This document shows, in pieces, positions 59,001 to 64,000 of a stretch of 64,000 nucleotides of DNA. Position numbers and translations under genes: made by a program. How positions within the stretch are numbered: position 1 is the first letter of the stretch; each line of letters starts with the position of its first letter. Below the pieces are notes generated by a model. It ran no database searches and was not told where the DNA came from. It was given only the letters and a program-made list of their open reading frames with translations. This DNA comes from Hetaerina americana (taxonomy: Eukaryota > Arthropoda > Insecta > Odonata > Calopterygidae), in NCBI GenBank assembly GCA_022747635.1, contig JAKTNV010000001.1, positions 27,073,990 through 27,137,989 of the forward strand, in the 5' to 3' direction.

Positions 59001-62000
59001 AATGAGGCAATAACCATAGGGAACCATAAAAGTGGACAATGATGGATAATATTCCTGCCGCTAATGACAAGGTGGAAAATGTTTTTAAAAATCTAATTGC
59101 AACTAATAGTGCTACAAGATTATGAAATATAATTATTTCCATGGCATACAGAGTACATTAAAGTATATCTAGAATACAGGGTTCGTCCGGAAAAAAGGTG
59201 TACTGAGCTCAGGAAAAAAAATTTATTACACTTTTACATATCTTAAGCTAATATTCCTCAAAATAGGACCCTTGTGAGTCGATACACTTGTTCCAGCGGC
59301 GTTCCCATTCTTGGAACGCTCCCGCGAAGGCATCATCGGGAACCTCTCGAAGACACGTCGTCACGGCCTCTTTGACGGCATCCAAAGTCCCGTATCGCGT
59401 TCCTTTCAAACTCCTCTTTATCTTCGGGAACAGAAAGACGTCCGGTGGTGCCAAGTCCGGGCTGTAGGGCGGGTGCGGCAGCGTTGCCACGCCGTGCTTG
59501 GCCAAGAAGTCCGACACGACAGGCGCGGTGTGAGACGGCACATTGTCGTGATGCAGCCGCCAGATGTTTTTGATCGCTGGCCGGACGCGGGCGACTCGTT
59601 TTCGAAGCCTGTCGCTGCTCTGCTATCATCCGAACACTAAGACGACGATCAGAGTTCAGTACATCACGAACTTTTCGCACATTTTCGTCGGTGAGTGTCG
59701 TGGATGGGCGTCCAGGCCGTGGTTCGTCGTCGACCTCTTCTCTGCCCTCCACGAACATCTTGTGCCACTGAAAGATCATGTTTCTGGACATGGCTGACTC
59801 CCCGTAAGCCTGGTTAATCATACTGACAGTTTCGGTAGACGATTTCCCAAGCTTTACCGCAAATTTGATGGAATAACGCTGCTCCAAAAACTTCGGCATC
59901 GCGTTCCGTGACGTGGGTCGAGCGTGGAGGTTCGCGTTAACAGAGCTCCTCACTACAGCACAGCTCAGAGCCGACTGCCTTTTTCAGCGTCGCTTGCCAA
60001 CATACCCCCCTCCAATCGCAGCCCGTCAGAGCGGTGCTGGGCGCGCCTGGAGCGGCGGGAAAAAATCAGTACACTTATTTTCCGGACGAACCCTGTATTA
60101 CAAGCCTGTATATCTAACATTTCTCTTTTAAAAATTTAGAGAAAATCATTGTGACCAATGTCATTTTATTTAGAATATTCAGGTGTTGTATCATAAAATT
60201 TAAAATAGATTTGAAAAAATCATATCAAACTGGATTTATTCATCACATTAGCATTAAATCTGTGGCAATCCGCTAGTATGTAAGTTAATTATTTCTAAGA
60301 AAGAAAGCTGTGCTTACAGAGCAGCAATAAGTATACCTAAACTCCAAGCTTACAGAATTATCAATGAGATTTTATGAATTGTAGTAGTGACTTCTCAGAA
60401 ATCTTGAATCGAAAGTATTATTTTTATGACGTTGTAATTTTAGTCTCTGGAATCACATGGAGTGGTAGTACTTCTCTTATCTTTAATTAACATTATTCAT
60501 TCAATTAATTGAAAATGTTATTGGTAATGTCTCTGTATCATCATGTTTCTTTCCAACAGGTAGACAACGATAATGGTGCGAATCATCTGCATGAAGAAGT
60601 AAATCCAGATGTTAGCCATGAAAGTCCAGACCAAAACTTCGCCAATGCGGACATTGATGATTTGAGGAAGATGCTGAGAGAAAGAAAAAAGAGGTTATTG
60701 GTAAATTACAAAGATGTCATAAAAGTACTAATTGAAAAATTAAGGGTATTTCATTTAAATAAGTTTCTTTATTATGGGAAATTGAATATTATGGTGGTAA
60801 TTGGTTAAATATTGACCTCCAGGCTAAGTATGCAATTGATAGTTTCATTATGAAATTAATTTTCGGTTAACTCTTAACTTAATTTGTTGGCAAAACTCCA
60901 ACTGTGTGACTTCGAATAAATTCATTTTGGTGTGTTGTTATGAAAAATCCTTCATGTATGGCAGCACAATGGTAATTATATCATGGAATTCTAGGAATTA
61001 AGAATATTAATCACTGCAGGAGGGATAATTTTCTAATTGAATTTCTGCTGTACTATGAAGTTAAGTTATGCACTGATGTCAGCTGTGAGAGATCATTAAT
61101 TTGGCCTTGCAGTCGACCATAGAAATACAGAATGTATAGGCAGTACAGACTAGCTGAATTACCAGTTGAAATTCAATGTTTGATGTTGTTACAAATAGAA
61201 TTAATATGTATAATCAGATTATATTCTTGTGGTGAAACTAAATATTTAATTTTGCTTAGTAAAATACTCAGTGATAAAATTTTACAAAAATTTATGAAAT
61301 GAACTTCTTAATTAATGTCAGTAGCTATAGAAGCTTTGGCATATAGTTTTTTACCTGTTTTCATATCTTTCCTAAATATCTCTCAGTAATGTTCTTCAAT
61401 TCTTATTTTATCTTTAACAGCTGATCCTTAGTAATATCAGAGTACATCTTTGCCAAACTATTGTTTAGCTCTAAAATTTCTTGCAGCAGAAGTGGGTTCC
61501 ATAATGGTCTACTTTTCTATAATGATCACGTGGCTTGAAACCAACTAGGGTTTTTTTCAGTTTCAGTGTTTGAATTGAGTCAATAATGACAAATGGAAGT
61601 AGTGCTGTGTGCAATAACTTCATGTCTATTTAGAAGATCTAATAGTGTGGTCCAAGGTTAGATATTTCTTCTGTATCCACATGGCATGATACCCTATTTT
61701 TCTTCCTCCTGTGCTCTTAACTCATCCTCATGGTAAATCATATGAGCTCTTTCTCATTATTTACTTGAGTATTCTCATTTGATGGCTGGGACCCCTTTCT
61801 TTTTCTTGCAGTTACAATGCATAGGAAAGAAAAACACTTTGCTATTCCAAAAAATATACCTTTACTGTGATCAGTTTCAATACAGCATGTCATCATCTAA
61901 CAATTTAGCAAAGTTTTCTCATGGATATATAGCACTGGATCACTGGCGAGGAAAGGAGGGGGAGGTTTATTTTGGAAAGTGCGGACAGGTAATAAAAGGT

Positions 62001-63617
62001 TGTCACTGCAAGGGGTAAACAAAGGTCGTTATAGTGCAATTGTGCTCTTTTTGGTCACCCCTACTTAATTTGATCTCTTTTGAAATCCAACCCATATGCA
62101 CTACTCTGACCAGCATTTACCCCTTTCAGTGACAACCAATTATATACCTTCAATTCCCAAAACAAACCTCTCCTCTCCTCGCCAACGATCCCCGCCCTAC
62201 CCCCAGGCATCCAGTGCTATATAAGTATTCAGGTACATGTACAACCTTGTAAAAACATTGTAAAAATTGCCAGATGATGTTAAGCTGTATTGATACCGGT
62301 CACAGTAAAGTATATTTTGTGGAATTGCTGTGTTTTTCTTTATTTCATGTCATGAAGGAGTTGTATCAAGTTAAAGTATCCACCATTGCATAAATCATGG
62401 CAGTTACTGTTGGGCTACTTGCTCTCTTTTAACATTGGTCTACTCTAGTCATTTTATAAGTTTCACTAATCTTGTATTGATTTAGTAGTGAAAAGATGTT
62501 GAAATCTCTCTTTTGTCATAAAATGGAGTTCCTTCTGTAAGATTCCTTACTGTAATGCTCTTTACCCAATAAGGCTTCCTGCCAAGTATAAGGTCCCTGA
62601 TAATGGGGATTGAGGCTCAATATTGATGAATCAGTCTGGATTTAAATGCATGTATAGGTTGAGGTTTGTCTGAACTTCAGTTTGGAATATGAATGTCTTT
62701 AAACAATTTTAAGTGTAGGTCTAAGAGTAATTGCTTATCATTGGTGACTGTATTTTTGTGCTGTGCTCGGAAATAAGATTATTTTACTTTGAATTAAAAT
62801 TACCATCAATTTGTGGAAAATGTTTGCATTAATAATCTGAAATACACAGTTTCATAAAAATGCATAAATCTATTAGTTTTAATTCATTTAATTCAATATT
62901 AATTATTAGGATGTGATGATTGCCTTTGCCAATTTGAAAGATGACTGACTCATCCTGTGATATTTTTCTTGGATACATATAAATTCTTTCCTCTATCTTC
63001 GTTATAAATAGAACTCCCCTGCCTCTCTCTTCCATCTTCATGACACTATTTATTCTTCTTCTTATTGTACCTCAAATTTTCTCCTTTCTTTTATTTTGAA
63101 GTGGGCAATGATCAACCCCATAGTAAGAACTTGAGGGGTTGAAATATAGCTTAGCCAACTGTAGTGTTTGCACTTCAAATATAAATGTATTCTTTTGGTC
63201 TTTCCATTTTACAAATAAAATTTGCTGAAGCAGTGAGTCTAAGTGCCTGGTGTTATCTAAATGTATCAAGGAGTGCTGTAGACTTAGAAGCATGCTAATC
63301 TGTATTTCAATTGTATTATGCATTCTGTCCCTACTTTCAAAAAGCTTCAGGATACAGGAAAGGCTTTCCAGATAATAAGATACTTATTTGGAGCCCCATA
63401 TTTTAGGAATTATCAAAACATTAATTGTGATATGCAATTATTCAAACCTTGTTCCTCTTTACTTTCAGCAGATCCCCAAGTTTCGGCTTAAAGAAAGTGG
63501 GGAAATGGCATCATTATATATGACTGAAGATCACAGGATTCCACTTTTCATGGTAGATGTGCAGCACCTAATCATGTGGTCCTTGCTGGGCCACCATGCA
63601 CCTTTTGCACCATCTAG
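52988..63617 (+). CDS. RNA exonuclease 5-like protein (tentative), 3'-partial gene, 5 exons
   Basis: Exons: 52988-53011, 53139-53216, 53384-53479, 60560-60700, 63469-63617, all in frame with AG/GT borders. Protein so far: a very basic N-terminus (MSEEMKRK, LHRIEKKKKKIAAFLEMAKL), a lysine/acid-rich linker with PKRAKTED (nuclear-signal-like), LRKMLRERKKRLL, then a more conserved block PKFRLKESGEMASLYMTEDH, RIPLFMVDVQHLIMWSLLGH, HAPFAPSR. This last block resembles, from memory, the region before the exonuclease domain in REXO5 (3'-5' exonuclease acting on nuclear small RNA and rRNA ends). The exonuclease motifs would lie right of the window, so the name is tentative. That it is a real gene is well supported by phase-consistent splicing. 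The 7-kb third intron holds mariners and LINE relics. Confidence 0.6.
53139..53216 (+). CDS. REXO5-like exon 2
   Basis: Acceptor tggcttgacag, donor GTATTA. 26 codons: LHRIEKKKKKIAAFLEMAKL NEDDRK. Lysine-rich, likely nuclear or nucleolar targeting. Confidence 0.7.
53384..53479 (+). CDS. REXO5-like exon 3
   Basis: Acceptor acacgatttcag, donor GTGAGT. 32 codons: AKVKKSKEDKTDSAEFEQDI then HAPKRAKTEDCL. Contains a PKRAK basic motif. Confidence 0.75.
54367..55687 (-). mobile_element. mariner element, second copy, 1321 bp, inactive
   Basis: Same terminal repeats and TA flanks (54365-54366 and 55688-55689) as the copy at 31415, same orientation. It differs by a handful of substitutions plus exactly two deletions (10 and 1 nt), which account for the 11-bp length difference. 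Sits in intron 3 of the REXO5-like gene. Confidence 0.96.
54420..55482 (-). pseudogene. mariner transposase, broken twin copy
   Basis: The frame is broken twice. A one-base loss in a T run (55366-55372; seven T versus eight in the twin) shifts the frame after NDSLKK. A 10-base deletion near 54728 removes the DNAP part of HHDNAPSH, including the second catalytic aspartate. It also carries GDEMW for GDETW and DDECSGR for DDERSGR. It cannot make an active transposase but keeps both ends and could be moved by the intact copy. Confidence 0.93.
55690..55845 (+). mobile_element. LINE fragment, plus strand
   Basis: Plus-strand remnant SCHKNRVSLPNVLNAIQMWC, then ETWE and LFEELGLEQYF, matching the SSHEDRVSLANALNQIK and LLEELGWEPLQ pieces of the inverted fragment beginning at 55800. 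Jockey/CR1-type reverse-transcriptase C-terminal region. Confidence 0.5.
55800..56510 (-). mobile_element. LINE relic, jockey/CR1-type reverse transcriptase C-terminal part
   Basis: Minus strand. LSGVPQGSVFSPLFFLLYIN (RT palm) near 56470, FFDNAVKYRDLSSHEDRVSL in place of the usual YADD region, then ECAAGVWDPHEV near 55975, NKSAARFVKSC and ALLEELGWEPLQNN near 55870. This order is the usual RT-to-C-terminus layout of jockey/CR1 LINEs. Degenerate and 5'-truncated. Confidence 0.75.
56600..58345 (+). mobile_element. LINE relic, RTE-like, endonuclease and reverse transcriptase
   Basis: Plus strand, several frames. NRIGIWN then LENAKIEMDRLGIDILALNK IKWAG (APE endonuclease), RGLVDERRKYKNPRNESKED with a basic coiled region, NNKAPGVGKINEEIIKEL (RT start), KEHRTLSLVTQASKILAWII, then MLRFADDITIVTKIQEDLQE (FADD active-site box) and DGRSSTDIKRRIAQARNAFM at the end. 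Motif order is that of RTE/BovB-like LINEs. Internal deletions and stops show it is dead. Confidence 0.8.
58345..58452 (-). pseudogene. mariner transposase relic
   Basis: Minus strand: MIADHIGIDKITVNTIITEN then LVMRKICSKLIPKILTDD, the second HTH and linker of a mariner transposase. It directly replaces the end of the LINE on the opposite strand, so either the mariner piece inserted there or the LINE was truncated at it. Confidence 0.75.
58541..58597. repeat. 31-bp tandem duplication
   Basis: ccggaatggctgggttcaaa followed 31 bases later by ccagaatggctgggttcaaa, each with gcctt after it. Two copies only. Confidence 0.85.
59177..60095 (-). mobile_element. mariner deletion derivative, 919 bp, GC-rich
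   Basis: TA flanks (59175-59176 and 60096-60097) and inverted repeats CAGGGTTCGTCCGGAAAA at both ends. The minus strand encodes the transposase N-terminus from 59899 (MPKFLEQRYSIKFAVKLGKS ... RRLSVRMIAEQ), then after an internal deletion the C-terminal half in another frame (RLHHDNVPSHTAP, SPDLAPPDVFLF, to 59248). The second and third catalytic aspartates remain 34 residues apart, the first is lost. Distinctly richer in G+C than its surroundings, consistent with recent arrival. Confidence 0.93.
60560..60700 (+). CDS. REXO5-like exon 4
   Basis: Acceptor tctttccaacag, donor GTAAAT. 47 codons: acidic linker VDNDNGANHLHEEVNPDVSH, then IDDLRKMLRERKKRLL, a likely helix leading into the conserved block of the next exon. 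Confidence 0.8.
61819..62352. repeat. large inverted repeat of two PLE-type termini
   Basis: Left arm (61819 to about 62045) is the diverged reverse complement of the right arm (about 62097-62352). Each arm, read outward from the centre, has a ctcgcca/cctctcc-rich part, a CTATATAA-type box (62217-62225 on the right), a hammerhead-like region (AGATGATG at 62272; minus-strand AGATGATG at 61891-61898 with GAAAC at 61874-61878) and a tail cacagtaaagtatatttt. A head-to-head pair of Penelope-like element ends. Confidence 0.75.
62360..63468 (+). other. REXO5-like intron 4, distal part
   Basis: A+T-rich, nothing recognised. Confidence 0.5.
63469..63617 (+). CDS. REXO5-like exon 5
   Basis: Acceptor actttcagcag offers two tandem AGs (start 63469 or 63472, differing by one glutamine). 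Donor GTATTT at 63618. Encodes (Q)IPKFRLKESGEMASLYMTE, RIPLFMVDVQHLIMWSLLGH and HAPFAPSR, the most conserved-looking part of the gene. Ends in phase 2, so coding continues right of the window. Confidence 0.88.
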
Positions 63618-64000
63618 GTATTTATAAATTGAAATGAAACTTCAACGTATGTTTTATACTTCATTATGTTATTAACGTAATCACTCATACATCTGCTAGT
63701 ATTCACATAGATTTTTTGCAACTCTCCCCTCTTGCCGACTCCTAGATAAGATGGACAGAGTGGTGGAGGGAGGAAGCAAAAGCAAATTTCTTGTCTTGGC
63801 TATGCCATGAGTTTAAGAATATGCCAATATTGTTATAACTGTGGGATGCTAATTCGTAATAAATATTGATTTTTCATTAGAATTCTCAATTTGTGCCCAA
63901 AATAACATCAGGAACATAAAGTTTGGGAACATATCTTTTTTAAGTGTGGGGCTTCTGCTAGAATAACCATATTAGATGAATAAAACATTGCATATTGGCA

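Noticed and set aside
61811..62018. Possible additional exon of the REXO5-like gene after ttttcttgcag
   Set aside because: The segment is the left arm of the Penelope-like inverted repeat and would put transposon sequence into the protein.

Overview
The window is A+T-rich animal DNA with intron-split genes, long introns, tRNA-derived SINEs, many mariner transposons, LINE relics and Penelope-like retroelements. Protein similarity recalled from memory (insect-type PICK1 starting ...GMTVTSG, choline-transporter-like protein) and the mariner load point to an arthropod, most likely an insect. I cannot name the species.

Three host genes are supported. (1) A choline transporter-like gene (SLC44A/CTL family, plus strand): nine exons between 1034 and 17004, complete at the C-terminus, first ~200 residues lying left of the window. 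All intron phases join correctly. (2) PICK1 (PDZ-BAR scaffold, minus strand): seven constitutive exons from 39801 down to 28344, with two phase-compatible candidate first exons at 52312-52355 and 52006-52091 and a possible 112-codon cassette exon at 44049-44384 in the 12-kb first intron. (3) A lysine-rich protein gene on the plus strand, five exons from 52988 to 63617 and continuing to the right, tentatively an RNA exonuclease 5 (REXO5)-like gene. Genes 2 and 3 are head-to-head, about 0.6 kb apart.

Most of the rest is introns and repeats. Eight mariner loci are visible: a 751-bp deletion derivative inside a TA/TG microsatellite (2144-2894), a 5' relic (about 4705-5306), an old nearly full-length copy (12237-13441), a 3' relic (about 26900-27125), an intact 1332-bp copy (31415-32746), its near-identical dead twin (54367-55687), a short relic (about 58345-58452) and a 919-bp GC-rich deletion derivative (59177-60095). 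A degenerate Penelope-like element with reverse transcriptase and GIY-YIG endonuclease remnants lies at 23090-25645. Its 3' end carries a hammerhead-ribozyme-like motif. Related motifs occur at 4596-4636 (minus), 48660-48750 and, as an inverted pair, 61819-62352. LINE relics lie at 6255-7090, 45895-46590, 55690-56510 and 56600-58345. One tRNA-derived SINE family with a (CTA)n tail has five copies or fragments, and other tRNA-like SINEs occur at 7419, 17873 and 49135.

The observations most worth following are the PICK1 alternative N-terminal exons, the hammerhead-like motifs in several Penelope-like termini, the 0.5-kb inverted repeat made of such termini, and the recent twin mariner pair, one copy of which looks coding-competent. 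All family assignments come from reading the sequence and memory of the families. No search was run.
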